Source: an uncultured Bacteroidota bacterium (lineage in GTDB: Bacteria; Bacteroidota; Bacteroidia; Flavobacteriales; Flavobacteriaceae). Taken from it: a stretch of 64,000 nt of DNA. The stretch spans positions 124,001 through 188,000 of the forward strand of contig CABZAE010000001.1 in NCBI GenBank assembly GCA_902523635.1, in the 5' to 3' direction. The position numbers were made by a program, and so were the translations under genes. The notes under the pieces are model-generated. The model did not search any database. It was not told the origin of the DNA and saw only the letters and a program-made list of their open reading frames with translations. This document shows, piece by piece, positions 9,424 through 19,215 of this stretch. The stretch's first letter is position 1; each line of letters begins with the position of its first letter.

Positions 9424-11295
9424 TTGAAATCAATACTATCCAAGTTTAATGATTACGTTAATAAACGCTACAATCAAAATCTTGTAAAATATGATGATCT
9501 ACACCTTTGGAGCATTTCAAATCTCTCTTATTTTTGGAAATCAATTGTTGATTTTTTTAAAATAGAATTCGATTCTAAACCAAAATCAGTGTTTCAAAAT
9601 AATAAAGATTTTTTAAATGTGAATTGGTTTCAAGGTTCCAAAATAAGTTATTCAAAAAATGTTTTTAGAAATACTAACAATTCTAAGCCCGCCATAAAAT
9701 TTCAAGATGAGAGTGGGTTTTACACTGAAATATCTTGGGATTCATTAAAATCAAAAACTCTTGAGTTTCAAAAAGTTTTAATAAATAATAATATCAAAAA
9801 AGGGGATAGGGTTGTGGCTTATTGTTCAAATAGACCCGAGGTCATTGCTGCCTTTTTGGCTGTTAATTCATTGGGTGCAATCTGGTCATCATGTTCCCCT
9901 GATTTCGGTTTTGAATCTGTTAAAGAACGTTTTAATCAACTACAACCAAAACTTCTATTATATCATGAAGAGTATAAATACAAAGGAAATAGTTATAGTT
10001 TGAAATATAAAGCAGATAAAATAAAAAATTCCATCAGATCAATTCAGGCTAAGATTAATCTTAATGAATTTTCAACTTTTAAAACAAAGGTTGAAATATA
10101 TGAGTTTCATTATGAGTCTGTTGATTTCAATCATCCTATTTGGATATTATTTTCATCAGGTACCACAGGAAAACCTAAAGCCATTACCCATGGTACGGGA
10201 ATGATGATATTAGAACACTGTAAGGCTCTGGGTATACACCAAAATGTATCCAAATCAGATAATTTTTTTTGGTATTCAACAACTGGGTGGATGATGTGGA
10301 ATTATTCCCTGAGCTGTCTCTTGTTAGGCACAACACTCTGTTTGTATGATGGACCATCAAATTTTCCTGACTCGGGTGTAATATGGAGATTTGCTGAGAA
10401 ATCACAAATTAATCATTTTGGTCATGGTGCAACCTATTTCCAAAATTTGGTTAATAACGTTCCGGTTGAAGTTGAAAGTCAAGGTTCAGCAAATTTGAAA
10501 TCAATTGGTTCCACAGGTTCCCCGCTATTTGCTGAAACCCATTTGAAACTGAATAACTTATTCCCTATGAGTCATATAATTTCTCTTAGCGGCGGAACCG
10601 ATGTTTGCACTGCTTTTATTGGAGGAAATCCCAACAAAAAATCAAAACCTGGAGAAATACAATGTAAAATGCTTGGAGCTAGTATTGAAGTTTGGGATCA
10701 TAATGGAAAAAAAATTATAAATAAAATGGGTGAATTAGTTATTACAAAGCCATTAATTAGTATGCCTTTATTTTTCTGGGATGACCCTAAAAATAAAAGG
10801 ATCAATGAAAGTTATTTTTCAAAATTTTCTGGGATTTGGAATCATGGAGATTGGGCTACAGAGACAAAATCTGGTAGTTTTATTGTTCATGGCAGGTCAG
10901 ATTCTACATTAAATAGGTTTGGAGTTAGAATCGGTACATCTGAAATATACAGTACACTTGAAAATTTAGATTACATAAATGATAGTTTGGTTATTCATCT
11001 TGATTCAGAAATCGACAAGTTATTACTGTTTATTCAAACAGGATCTAAAATAGATAAAGTTAATATTAAAAAAGTAATAAGAGATAAATGCTCGCCAAGA
11101 CATGTACCTGATCTCATATTTGAGGTTCCACAAATTCCTTATACGATAAGTGGAAAAAAAGTGGAAGTTCCAATAAAAAAATTACTTATGGGGTACAATC
11201 CAAATCTGGCATTAAGTTTGGATTCACTTAGAAACCCTGAATCAATTGATTGGTTTACTGATTTTTATTTAAATTTCTTTAATAGTTCAGCTTGA
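9424..11295 (+). CDS. Acetoacetyl-CoA synthetase-like acyl-CoA ligase
   Basis: This AMP-forming ligase of 623 residues resembles acetoacetyl-CoA synthetase: an ACS-type N-terminus (NYLGAIWSSCSPDFG-like region), P-loop LFSSGTTGKPKAITHG near residue 245, GGTDVCTAFIGGNP in the middle, and the C-terminal lysine in YTISGKKVEVP. It activates a short ketoacid (acetoacetate or similar) to its CoA ester. The start is non-ATG: a stop codon lies at 9418-9420, leaving only TTG 9424 or ATT 9421 before conserved sequence. The 3' end overlaps the convergent gene by 31 bases. Divergent placement from the ACAD10/11-like pair recalls the lva clusters, where a ligase supplies the CoA ester; that link is inferred. 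Confidence 0.88.
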   Translation: MKSILSKFNDYVNKRYNQNLVKYDDLHLWSISNLSYFWKSIVDFFKIEFDSKPKSVFQNNKDFLNVNWFQGSKISYSKNVFRNTNNSKPAIKFQDESGFYTEISWDSLKSKTLEFQKVLINNNIKKGDRVVAYCSNRPEVIAAFLAVNSLGAIWSSCSPDFGFESVKERFNQLQPKLLLYHEEYKYKGNSYSLKYKADKIKNSIRSIQAKINLNEFSTFKTKVEIYEFHYESVDFNHPIWILFSSGTTGKPKAITHGTGMMILEHCKALGIHQNVSKSDNFFWYSTTGWMMWNYSLSCLLLGTTLCLYDGPSNFPDSGVIWRFAEKSQINHFGHGATYFQNLVNNVPVEVESQGSANLKSIGSTGSPLFAETHLKLNNLFPMSHIISLSGGTDVCTAFIGGNPNKKSKPGEIQCKMLGASIEVWDHNGKKIINKMGELVITKPLISMPLFFWDDPKNKRINESYFSKFSGIWNHGDWATETKSGSFIVHGRSDSTLNRFGVRIGTSEIYSTLENLDYINDSLVIHLDSEIDKLLLFIQTGSKIDKVNIKKVIRDKCSPRHVPDLIFEVPQIPYTISGKKVEVPIKKLLMGYNPNLALSLDSLRNPESIDWFTDFYLNFFNSSA

Positions 11296-12242
11296 TTTTC
11301 TATTGATGAAATGAATTCTTTTTTAAGTCTTTCGATTAAATCTTTGGTACTTGGACAATCTTCGATAGATGTGACACCCTGACCAGCTGACCATATTGTT
11401 TTCCAGGCTTTAGCTTCAGCTTGCGCAGCATCTAATTCATCTCCGAAATTAATTTTTTTTGAGTCTCCCCACATGTCTTCGGTTATTCCCATTGCCTCCA
11501 AACTTGGTCTTAAGAAATTTGCATTAACTCCGGAAACAGCAGCGGTGTATACAATATCACCTGCTTTTGATTCAATTATCATTTCTTTATATTTTTCATC
11601 AGCTTTACTTTCTGTTGTATTGATAAATCTTGTACCGAGGTAGGCTAGGTCCGCACCCATTTGAAGAGCGGATGCTATGTCCCTTCCTGAACTTATACAA
11701 CCTGAGAGTAAAATTGTTTTTTTAAAAAATTTTTTAATTTCGGCAATAAATGGTATTGGATTGAGAGTTCCGCCATGTCCACCAGCTCCAGCTGCAACTA
11801 AAATGAGACCATCTACGCCAGCTTCAGATGCTTTCTCAGCGTGTCGTTTTTTTATAACATCATGAAAAACAAGTCCACCATATGAGTGAACTGCGCTAAC
11901 GAGTTGACTTACAGCCCCGAGAGAGGTTATAATTATTGGAACTTTATGTTTAATACATATTGATAAGTCTTTTCTTACCCTGGGGTTTGTTGGATGTACA
12001 ATTAAATTTACACCGAAGGGTGCCGGTTTTTTACCTGTTTCAGTTTCAAATTTTTCTAAATCTTTCTTGATCTCAATTATCCACTCTTCAAAACCTTCAC
12101 TTGTTCGTTGATTTAATGCAGGAAAAGTTCCAACAATTCCATTTTTACAACACTCAGTAACTAATTTTGGACCTGATATTAAAAACATTGGAGCTGCAAT
12201 AGCAGGAATATTGAGTTCATCTATAAATTTTGGTTTTTTCAT
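11265..12242 (-). CDS. Nitronate monooxygenase / 2-nitropropane dioxygenase-like FMN protein
   Basis: This TIM-barrel flavoprotein of 325 residues begins IPAIAAPMFLISGPKLV and has the phosphate-binding AGAGGHGGTLNPI and SGCISSGRDIASALQMGADLAYLGTRF typical of the NPD family. The family includes true nitronate monooxygenases, FabK-type enoyl reductases and uncharacterised FMN enzymes found near acyl-CoA genes. I chose ATG 12242; the longer track ORF runs back through the SDR gene. An ATG at 12266, inside the SDR 3' end, is an alternative start. It follows the SDR by 10 bases and probably belongs to the TonB receptor operon. The true substrate is unknown. Confidence 0.85.
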   Translation of the reverse strand: MKKPKFIDELNIPAIAAPMFLISGPKLVTECCKNGIVGTFPALNQRTSEGFEEWIIEIKKDLEKFETETGKKPAPFGVNLIVHPTNPRVRKDLSICIKHKVPIIITSLGAVSQLVSAVHSYGGLVFHDVIKKRHAEKASEAGVDGLILVAAGAGGHGGTLNPIPFIAEIKKFFKKTILLSGCISSGRDIASALQMGADLAYLGTRFINTTESKADEKYKEMIIESKAGDIVYTAAVSGVNANFLRPSLEAMGITEDMWGDSKKINFGDELDAAQAEAKAWKTIWSAGQGVTSIEDCPSTKDLIERLKKEFISSIENQAELLKKFK

Positions 12243-12252
12243 ATTTAAATTA

Positions 12253-13002
12253 TTATAAGCTTCCATATCCTCCATCAATTGAAATTGAATGTCCATTAAC
12301 AAAAGACGATTTTTCCGACAGAAGCCACAAAATACTGTCTGCAACTTCTTTAGTTTTTCCTATTCTTTTCATTGGATTAATTTTCATGTTGAAGTCGATT
12401 ACATTCTTGGGGACATTCTGAATCAGTTTCGTATCAATAAAACCTGGACAAACAGAATTTACTCTTATATTATGGTCACCATATTCAATTGCAGCAGATT
12501 TAGTTAGACCAATAACTCCATGTTTTGAGGCACTATAAGAGGCACCTCCTCCCACACCTTTAAGTCCAGCCATTGAGGATACGTTAACTATTCTTCCGAA
12601 TCTATTTCTTAACATATACTTAATTTGATACTTCATGCAAAGAAAAACCCCATTTAAATTAATATTTAAAGTACTATTCCAATCTGAAAGGTCTGTTTTA
12701 TGAATAGATTCAAAATCCCCTCCTACACCTGCATTATTGATAGCTAAATCAATTTTTTTGTTTTCCTCAACAACAATTTCAGTAATACTTTTAACTTCAG
12801 TTTCAACTGAAACATCCATTTTGAAGAAAGATGCTTCATTTCCCATGGATTTGATTTGGTCTACCGTTTGCTTACCCATTTTTTCATTGATATCAGTAAC
12901 AATTACCTTGGCACCACATGCAGAAAGAGCAACTGACGTTGCTCTTCCAATTCCATCACCTCCGCCAGTGACGAAAGCTATTTTTTTATTAAAATCAGAC
13001 AC
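12253..13002 (-). CDS. Short-chain dehydrogenase/reductase (SDR)
   Basis: This is a classical SDR of 249 residues. The cofactor motif TGGGDGIGRA is at the N-terminus, with NNAG near residue 90, catalytic serine in VNVSSMAG and the YSASK motif near residue 155. The C-terminus reads GHSISIDGGYGSL. The aspartate after the second strand (VIVTDIN) suggests NAD(H) preference. It lies 24 bases downstream of the TonB receptor and 10 bases upstream of the NPD-like gene, all on the minus strand, so it is probably expressed with the receptor. Oxidation of a hydroxyl on the imported compound or a hydroxyacyl-CoA is a reasonable guess; the substrate is not visible. Confidence 0.92.
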   Translation of the reverse strand: MSDFNKKIAFVTGGGDGIGRATSVALSACGAKVIVTDINEKMGKQTVDQIKSMGNEASFFKMDVSVETEVKSITEIVVEENKKIDLAINNAGVGGDFESIHKTDLSDWNSTLNINLNGVFLCMKYQIKYMLRNRFGRIVNVSSMAGLKGVGGGASYSASKHGVIGLTKSAAIEYGDHNIRVNSVCPGFIDTKLIQNVPKNVIDFNMKINPMKRIGKTKEVADSILWLLSEKSSFVNGHSISIDGGYGSL

Positions 13003-13026
13003 TTATAAAATTGTCTATGCGTATTT

Positions 13027-15795
13027 CTACAGTTGAATTTTCAATGTAGCAACACCACTCATACCAATTAATGGCATTCCAGGGAAAACGCTGTATTTTT
13101 CACCACCAATGTTGTATAGAGAAATATCTAGGTTTGTATTGGAGTTAACATTCAATCCTAAACTGAAATCAATAATATTTCTTTGTGGAACAACACCAGA
13201 GTAAAAAGGACCCATTAGTGAATTAAATCCACTGTCATATTTGTGAGCCAATCCGAAATTAAATTTTCCAGTTGAGTAACTAAGACCAGTTTTTAATCTA
13301 TGCTTTGAATGGTTCAAATAATAACTAGCAGTTTCATTATAATCACCAAGATCTCCTCTGCTAAATTCAGTTTCACTGACAACAGAATAGTTGGCATAAA
13401 CATTTAAATCTTCAGAAACATTCCACTCAGCGGCTGTGTCAAATCCCCAGTAACTTATTTTTCCAAAATTCCTGTAACCCATCATGATGTGAGGATTTCC
13501 GTCTTGTGGAGCTTGATCACTTTGAACAACTCCAACAACACCATTTAAACCTTGTCCTACTGCAGCACCAACCATAAGTGCAGTCATGTTGTTTGCGAGT
13601 GCAGCTGCTACTGGCGCAGGGTTACCAAGACTTGTTGCAAATGCTTGAAACAGTGGCTGCATAGTACCTGCAAAATCAGTTCCCAAAGAAGGAAGAGCAA
13701 CTAGAGGACTCAATACTGTTTGTGTAGTAAAGTTTTCTTTAGTTGTTTGGTAAATGTCAAAACTCCAAGAAATATCATCTCCAAACATCGTTTTGTATCC
13801 AATCTCATATGTAGTGTCGACTTGTAAAGTTGCCTGATCTCCCCCAACTAAATCTCCAAAAGGATTACCATTTTGATCAACTTTAACTCCTGTAGTGTAA
13901 CCTCCTGTACCAAGCACTAAAGCAGGAGATGTTTGAGCCGTCAAAAAGGGTAAAAATGGTTTCAAAGCAGCATATGCAGGGTTTAAATTAACTGCCTGAG
14001 CAATTCCAGGGGCCAACACCCCATAAAGAATAGCATGTGACATTCCTATTCCACTGCTATCTGGGACAAGCCCTCCACCAAACAAAAACTTGGTTTTAAC
14101 ATTATCAAAAGTTTGTGCATGTCTGTTACCGTAAAGGTGCATGTTCAAACCTGCTGACAAACTTGATAGATCGGCAACCGGTAAATCCATAAACATATCA
14201 ACAGCTGATGGCGGCGTATGAGATCTGTTAAAACTCAATCTAATAATATCTTTTGGACTGGCTTTTAATACCAAACCAATTCTTGGTGAAAAAGCAGACT
14301 CGTCAAGCATTGCAAATCTGTCATATCTACCTGCAAGAGATAAAATCAAATTATCGGACAAGTCAGTTTTGGCAGATAAATATGTACCATAAATTCTGTA
14401 ATCATCATTATTTTCATTTCGACCGTGAGTTCTGGTGAATGATTCAAACTGAGCAAGTTTATGTTCAAAACCAACAGATAAAGAAGTGTTGAGTTTATCC
14501 AAAGAAATTTCTTGCTGAACTTGAAGTTGTGATTGTGAACTTTCAATATAGCTGACTAAACCGGTTCTGTAATTGTATCCAATCTCATCTCCTTCATTTC
14601 CAGGAATATTTTTGGTGTAATTATATTGAGCAAAAAGATCATTAGATTTGACTTTAAACTGCACAAAATGATTATTTTGATCTCCAAAAACTTCACCGGT
14701 CCCAGAGGTCCAAGCATTACCAACTGTACTTCCCATACCAGCGACAGCTGTAAATGAGAAATTATTGTTCGGTCTATAATATATAGATGCATCGGCTCCT
14801 TTGGATTCTATATCATGTATCTGATCAGAAGTTCCAACCGTTTGGCCAGTTAATGGGTCAACAATGTTCCTAGAACCACTGGCACCAAAAACACCAAGAT
14901 TTTGGTTGTCACTAAGACTCCAAGTTCCATTCTCAGAATATCTCAAATTAAATTTGTAACCAAATGTTTTGTCATCATTACTCACAGCATGTCTAAAGTA
15001 TACAGATTTCATATTGAAATTACCTCCGCTTAATAACGATCCACTGTTGGCGATCGCTCCACCTTGAAGTTGTAGTGTGCTTCCTTCGTGACTGAAAGGG
15101 TCTTTACTTATGTAATGAATAACTCCAGATCCAACTCCTGCACCATACAAAGAAGCTTGAGGTCCTCTAACAATCTCGACCTTTTCAAGGTCAATCATAC
15201 TCAAGTTAGTATTACCTGAGTCGAACAGGTTCAATCCAGCTTGAGATAAATCTCTATGATCAAGCATTACCAAAGCTGATGTCTGAAAAATATCAACTCT
15301 GTCTCTTAGTGTTATATTGGTTCTGTTGGCCCCTTGTCTGTCAACTTGCACGCCTACAACATTTTCTAAAAGATTTGTTGCATTAAAGCTGGCGTTTTTT
15401 TCAATTTGGTCAAGTTTAACAGTCGAAACGGATGCAAATACATCGGAAATTTTTTCTGCTTTTCTAGAAGCAACTATAACAACTTCATCTAGTAATTCTC
15501 CTGATTCCAATGTCACTGAAACCAATTGAGTGGAAGAAAGAACTTGTAAAGTTGTATTGGCATATCCTACCGAACTAAACTCAAGAGTCCATGGGAAATC
15601 TTGTTCGGAGTTCAAGGTAAACATTCCATTGTTGTCTGTTGAAACTCCGGTGTTTGTTCCTTGTAAAATTACATTGGCACCAGCAACTGATTCAACTCCG
15701 TCAGTTACTTTACCAGAAATCGAGTTTTGAGCGTTGACCACAAAAGCGGTGGTTAATATCAAACTTATACTAATCAATAAAGATTTAAAATTCAT
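13027..15795 (-). CDS. TonB-dependent outer-membrane receptor
   Basis: This 922-residue receptor has a signal peptide (ending FVVNAQ), a carboxypeptidase-regulatory-like beta domain (ISGKVTDGVESVAGANVILQ, residues about 25-105) and a plug domain (VVIVASRKAEKISDVFASVSTV, ending near VIHYISKDPFS). A 22-strand-type barrel follows and ends in the aromatic/hydrophobic pattern MSGVATLKIQL. No SusD-like partner is adjacent, so it is not a standard glycan SusC. Two predicted extracellular stretches, near residues 575-635 and 705-755, are unusually rich in Ala, Leu, Val, Gly and Pro, suggesting contact with a hydrophobic ligand (inference). It heads an operon with the SDR and NPD-like genes and has a good promoter upstream. 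Confidence 0.95.
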   Translation of the reverse strand: MNFKSLLISISLILTTAFVVNAQNSISGKVTDGVESVAGANVILQGTNTGVSTDNNGMFTLNSEQDFPWTLEFSSVGYANTTLQVLSSTQLVSVTLESGELLDEVVIVASRKAEKISDVFASVSTVKLDQIEKNASFNATNLLENVVGVQVDRQGANRTNITLRDRVDIFQTSALVMLDHRDLSQAGLNLFDSGNTNLSMIDLEKVEIVRGPQASLYGAGVGSGVIHYISKDPFSHEGSTLQLQGGAIANSGSLLSGGNFNMKSVYFRHAVSNDDKTFGYKFNLRYSENGTWSLSDNQNLGVFGASGSRNIVDPLTGQTVGTSDQIHDIESKGADASIYYRPNNNFSFTAVAGMGSTVGNAWTSGTGEVFGDQNNHFVQFKVKSNDLFAQYNYTKNIPGNEGDEIGYNYRTGLVSYIESSQSQLQVQQEISLDKLNTSLSVGFEHKLAQFESFTRTHGRNENNDDYRIYGTYLSAKTDLSDNLILSLAGRYDRFAMLDESAFSPRIGLVLKASPKDIIRLSFNRSHTPPSAVDMFMDLPVADLSSLSAGLNMHLYGNRHAQTFDNVKTKFLFGGGLVPDSSGIGMSHAILYGVLAPGIAQAVNLNPAYAALKPFLPFLTAQTSPALVLGTGGYTTGVKVDQNGNPFGDLVGGDQATLQVDTTYEIGYKTMFGDDISWSFDIYQTTKENFTTQTVLSPLVALPSLGTDFAGTMQPLFQAFATSLGNPAPVAAALANNMTALMVGAAVGQGLNGVVGVVQSDQAPQDGNPHIMMGYRNFGKISYWGFDTAAEWNVSEDLNVYANYSVVSETEFSRGDLGDYNETASYYLNHSKHRLKTGLSYSTGKFNFGLAHKYDSGFNSLMGPFYSGVVPQRNIIDFSLGLNVNSNTNLDISLYNIGGEKYSVFPGMPLIGMSGVATLKIQL

Positions 15796-15855
15796 AATTG
15801 TTGTTTTGGTTATTTTTTTTATCTGCTAATTGATAAATTTCCATATTTCAAAATG

Positions 15856-15889
15856 CAAATTTAAGAATTTCTTAAAATATGTGGCAAAA
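15856..15889 (-). promoter_or_regulatory. Promoter of the TonB receptor operon (Bacteroidota consensus)
   Basis: Read on the minus strand, a -33-type TTTTG element (15885-15889) is followed 21 bases later by TAAATTTG (15856-15863), an exact match to the Bacteroidota -7 consensus TAnnTTTG. Transcription would start near 15850, giving a leader of about 55 bases before the receptor ATG at 15795. This is a pattern match only. Confidence 0.6.
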
Positions 15890-15916
15890 TAATATTATTT
15901 ATTCGGTTTTTAAAAT

Positions 15917-17584
15917 TTATTCCCAAATCACATCATTATCTCTTTTTTCCCAATCTTTGTAAAAAATTGAAAATTTTTCATCAATCTTAGCCCTCTTTAT
16001 TTTTAGTGTTGGGGTTGTCATTTCATTTTCAGGTGTCCAATCATCTTTGACAAGAATAATCTTAGATATTTTTTTGTAATTATCAAGTTCATGATTAACA
16101 TCATTTAAAATTTTAGAAATTTTTTGGGTTGTCGATTCGACATTATTTTTGGCAAGTTCTGTGGGAACTGCTAATAAAATAGGCTGAACACAATTTAACC
16201 CTACCAAACATAATTGAGAAAATTCATCAACATTACCAAACTTACTTTCAATTGCTGCAGGTTCAATATATTTTCCTTTGGTTGTTTTAAAAATATCTTT
16301 AACTCTTCCTGTTACATAAAGATAACCCTGATCATCAATGTACCCTTTATCACCGGTGTGCAACCATCCATCTTGAAGAGTTGATGTAGTCATTTCCACA
16401 TTTTTATAGTAACAGTCCATCAAAAACGGACCTTTCATACAAATTTCACCCTCATCTGTAATTTTTAAACTCACATCAGGACTTGAAATTTTTCCGACGG
16501 ATCCAATTCCATTATTTTGATATGGATTTAAATTTGTACACACACAACAATTTTCTGTCATTCCATAACCATTGGTTATGTAAATTCCGATTGTTTTAAA
16601 CCAATCAATAAGCTCTACAGGAAGTGCTGCTGCACCTGAAATAATGACCTTTGCCTTAGAAAGTCCTAACGCTGCTTTTAATTTTCTCTTTATTATCCAT
16701 GAAATTACAGGGATTTTTAAAAGTTTTGTTAACTTTTCTTGGGGCATTTTCAATAAAATTTTTTCTTGAAATTTAGAGTAAATCCGTGGTACCCCTTGAA
16801 AAGCTGTAGGACTTACACTTTTTAAATTTTCTGCATAACTATCAAGAGATTCAACAAATGATAGATTTCCACCATACCTTAGACAGGTCCATTCAATACA
16901 AACTCTTTCAAAAATGTGATTTAGTGGTAAATATGAAATAAATCTATTGTTACCTCCTTCGTCAATTCCTAGTGGATTATAATCTTCGTGGACATTTTTG
17001 GTGTTGTAAAGAGATTTGTATTTAATCACAGCTCCTTTTGGATCTCCTGTAGTACCTGAGGTAAAAATTATTGTCCAAATATCATCGTTTTTAGGATAAA
17101 AGTCTTCAGACTGAGGCTCGAACTTATTAATAAATTCAAACCATTTCTCTCCCTTATCAATTTTTGAATGATTTTGGTAGTGAGGAAATGAAATAATTGG
17201 CATTTCTTTAGGCACTCCCTTTTTCATTTCTTCCCAATTTTCAAGCTTACCTACAAATAAGGCCTCAACATCTCCAAAATTTAATAAATTTTTTATTTCA
17301 TTTGATTTTAGAGTTGGAAAAAATGGAACAGAAATATATCCAGCAATTGTAATCGCAAGATCTGCAATAATCCACTCTCTGCAATTTTTAGAAACTAGAC
17401 CAATATGGCTTTTTTCTTTTAATCCCAAACTTTTTAGTCCTGTTGCTAATTTACGAGCCATCATGCCTGCTTCAGACCATGTGTAGGTCTCCCAATTATC
17501 ACCAAATGGTTGTCTCAAAAAAGGGTTGTTGGAAAGTTCTTTTTCCCATTTATAGAAAGGAAAATCAAAATATTCATTTAGCAT
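15917..17584 (-). CDS. Long-chain acyl-CoA synthetase (AMP-binding, FadD-like)
   Basis: This 555-residue adenylate-forming ligase activates fatty acids or other carboxylic acids to CoA esters. Motifs in order are TIIFTSGTTGDPKGA (ATP/AMP binding, near residue 175), the gate region SYLPLNHIFERV, YGMTENCCVC, DGWLHTGDKGYIDDQGYL and the C-terminal TPTLKIKRAKI with the catalytic lysine. The form is that of eukaryote-like or Bacteroidota long-chain synthetases. It lies between the TonB receptor and an MFS carrier on the same strand. Upstream spacing of 82 bases leaves room for its own promoter. Context suggests it activates the acid fed into the acyl-CoA enzymes nearby. Confidence 0.92.
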   Translation of the reverse strand: MLNEYFDFPFYKWEKELSNNPFLRQPFGDNWETYTWSEAGMMARKLATGLKSLGLKEKSHIGLVSKNCREWIIADLAITIAGYISVPFFPTLKSNEIKNLLNFGDVEALFVGKLENWEEMKKGVPKEMPIISFPHYQNHSKIDKGEKWFEFINKFEPQSEDFYPKNDDIWTIIFTSGTTGDPKGAVIKYKSLYNTKNVHEDYNPLGIDEGGNNRFISYLPLNHIFERVCIEWTCLRYGGNLSFVESLDSYAENLKSVSPTAFQGVPRIYSKFQEKILLKMPQEKLTKLLKIPVISWIIKRKLKAALGLSKAKVIISGAAALPVELIDWFKTIGIYITNGYGMTENCCVCTNLNPYQNNGIGSVGKISSPDVSLKITDEGEICMKGPFLMDCYYKNVEMTTSTLQDGWLHTGDKGYIDDQGYLYVTGRVKDIFKTTKGKYIEPAAIESKFGNVDEFSQLCLVGLNCVQPILLAVPTELAKNNVESTTQKISKILNDVNHELDNYKKISKIILVKDDWTPENEMTTPTLKIKRAKIDEKFSIFYKDWEKRDNDVIWE

Positions 17585-17666
17585 ATAAAAGTTTTTATAG
17601 TTTGGTATTAAGTTTTAGTCAGTTTCGATTTGTATTTGTTGTTTATTAACAAACAAGTTAATAAAA

Positions 17667-19073
17667 TTAATTTTTTTGATCCAATATGGTTCTAATCTTT
17701 TTGTATTCATGGTGATTTAATGGGTACTGATACATAAATATTAATGAAGAAATGTAAACAAAAAATAGTACGGGTCCTCCAATAAAAGTTAAAGAATTAA
17801 TAATATCATTTGAAATTTGAATTGAGTTAGCCTGAGTGGGGAATGAAATAATTTTAAGTAATAATCCACCACCTAAATATCCTATACCAACAGTACATTT
17901 ATACGCAAAAGACAGAGTTGAAAAAAATATACCTTCATTTCTTTTCCCTGATTTTAATTCGTATTCATCAACAACATCTGCCATCATGGATGATGATAGG
18001 CTCATGGCACACCAAAGAAAAGTAAAAGCAAATAAATATAAAAAGAAGACAATAAAAATAATTATCGGGTTTTCATTGTTAGGAATCAGATTTAATAGTC
18101 TTAGAAAATATGGTAATGTCATCCCTAAACTAAATAAAATCGTACAAATTATTGTTGCCTTTTTTTTATCAAAAATTTCTCCCAGTTTGGGTCCAAAATA
18201 AGCAGAGAATATACCACCAAATGCTCCCGCAACAAGTATTGAAACAATTTCAAACTCATTAAAACCAAAAACGTAAGTTAAAAGATAGGTTGTAATTGTA
18301 TTTCCAATTCCAAAGGCAATGTAAACTAGTGCTGTGAAACATAAAACAGTAGAAAATGATTTTAAATTTAAGGCACTTTTTATTATTTGTATTGTTGATA
18401 TCAATGATTCCCTTTTTGAATTTATTGGTAGAAAAGGAATTGAGTTTTTGGTACCGTACGAGCTAATTAAAATACTTAATGCCATAATTATTCCACAATA
18501 AATTGAAAAAGGTCTGTAAGCTAGTGGATCCTGAAGTGCTGTATCAAAACTATTTTCCGAGTCGAAAAAAAAGTAAATTGCAATAAAAAAAATAAGAGGT
18601 TGTAATGCAGTTGTAAAACTCAATCTAAAACTTGTCAAAACAGTCCGTTCGTTGTAATTTGTACTAAGTTCAGCTCCAAGAGACATTGCAGGAACAATGT
18701 ACATAGTAAGAAAAAACCTTATGAATATTGAAAAGATGGTGAGCCAACAGAACAATTCAAAGTTGTTTAAGTTGGCTGATGGATTAAATAACAACCATAT
18801 TGATATTCCCAAAGGTAAAGCAGACAAAAACATGAATGGGTGACGACGTCCCCATTTTCTGTTTTGAGAATTATCCGATAATGCTCCAATAATGGGATCT
18901 GAAAATGCATCAAAAAAAAGAGAAATAAATGTGGCCAGCCCAGTATACAATGGATCTAGTCCCAAAACTTGATTATAATAGAAAAATACAAATAGCGTGT
19001 ATAGAACGTCTTTAATTCCAACAGAAACAAAACCAAGTCCATAGAAAACTTTAGTCCTAACTGATAAATTCAT
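17667..19073 (-). CDS. MFS transporter of the GPH (glycoside-pentoside-hexuronide / MFSD2) type
   Basis: This inner-membrane carrier of 468 residues has about 12 transmembrane segments. The family motif is clear: DAFSDPIIGALSDN near residue 55 followed by RKWGRRHPFMF. GPH-family members import sugars with cations, but the animal relatives (MFSD2) carry lysophospholipids, so substrate class cannot be read from the fold. The neighbourhood holds acyl-CoA genes and no glycoside hydrolase, which favours a lipid-like or organic-acid substrate; this is inference. The gene is divergent from the carboxylase operon starting at 19216, across a 142-base spacer with no clear consensus promoter. Confidence 0.88.
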   Translation of the reverse strand: MNLSVRTKVFYGLGFVSVGIKDVLYTLFVFFYYNQVLGLDPLYTGLATFISLFFDAFSDPIIGALSDNSQNRKWGRRHPFMFLSALPLGISIWLLFNPSANLNNFELFCWLTIFSIFIRFFLTMYIVPAMSLGAELSTNYNERTVLTSFRLSFTTALQPLIFFIAIYFFFDSENSFDTALQDPLAYRPFSIYCGIIMALSILISSYGTKNSIPFLPINSKRESLISTIQIIKSALNLKSFSTVLCFTALVYIAFGIGNTITTYLLTYVFGFNEFEIVSILVAGAFGGIFSAYFGPKLGEIFDKKKATIICTILFSLGMTLPYFLRLLNLIPNNENPIIIFIVFFLYLFAFTFLWCAMSLSSSMMADVVDEYELKSGKRNEGIFFSTLSFAYKCTVGIGYLGGGLLLKIISFPTQANSIQISNDIINSLTFIGGPVLFFVYISSLIFMYQYPLNHHEYKKIRTILDQKN

Positions 19074-19215
19074 TATAAGTTATAATATAGGTAAAACTTC
19101 TAATTTAATTTATTTATTCGAACCAAATATTCATTTATGAGCTTTAATAGGTCTCATTAATTTTCATTAATTTTATTAATGATTTAGTGGAGAATATTTT
19201 CAATTTTTTTTTAAC

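Noticed and set aside
12243-12344. N-terminal extension of the NPD-like ORF
   Set aside because: It overlaps the 3' end of the SDR gene in another frame; the family sequence begins at ATG 12242.
17836-18201. 121-residue plus-strand ORF
   Set aside because: Antisense shadow of the MFS transporter, lacking any recognisable domain.
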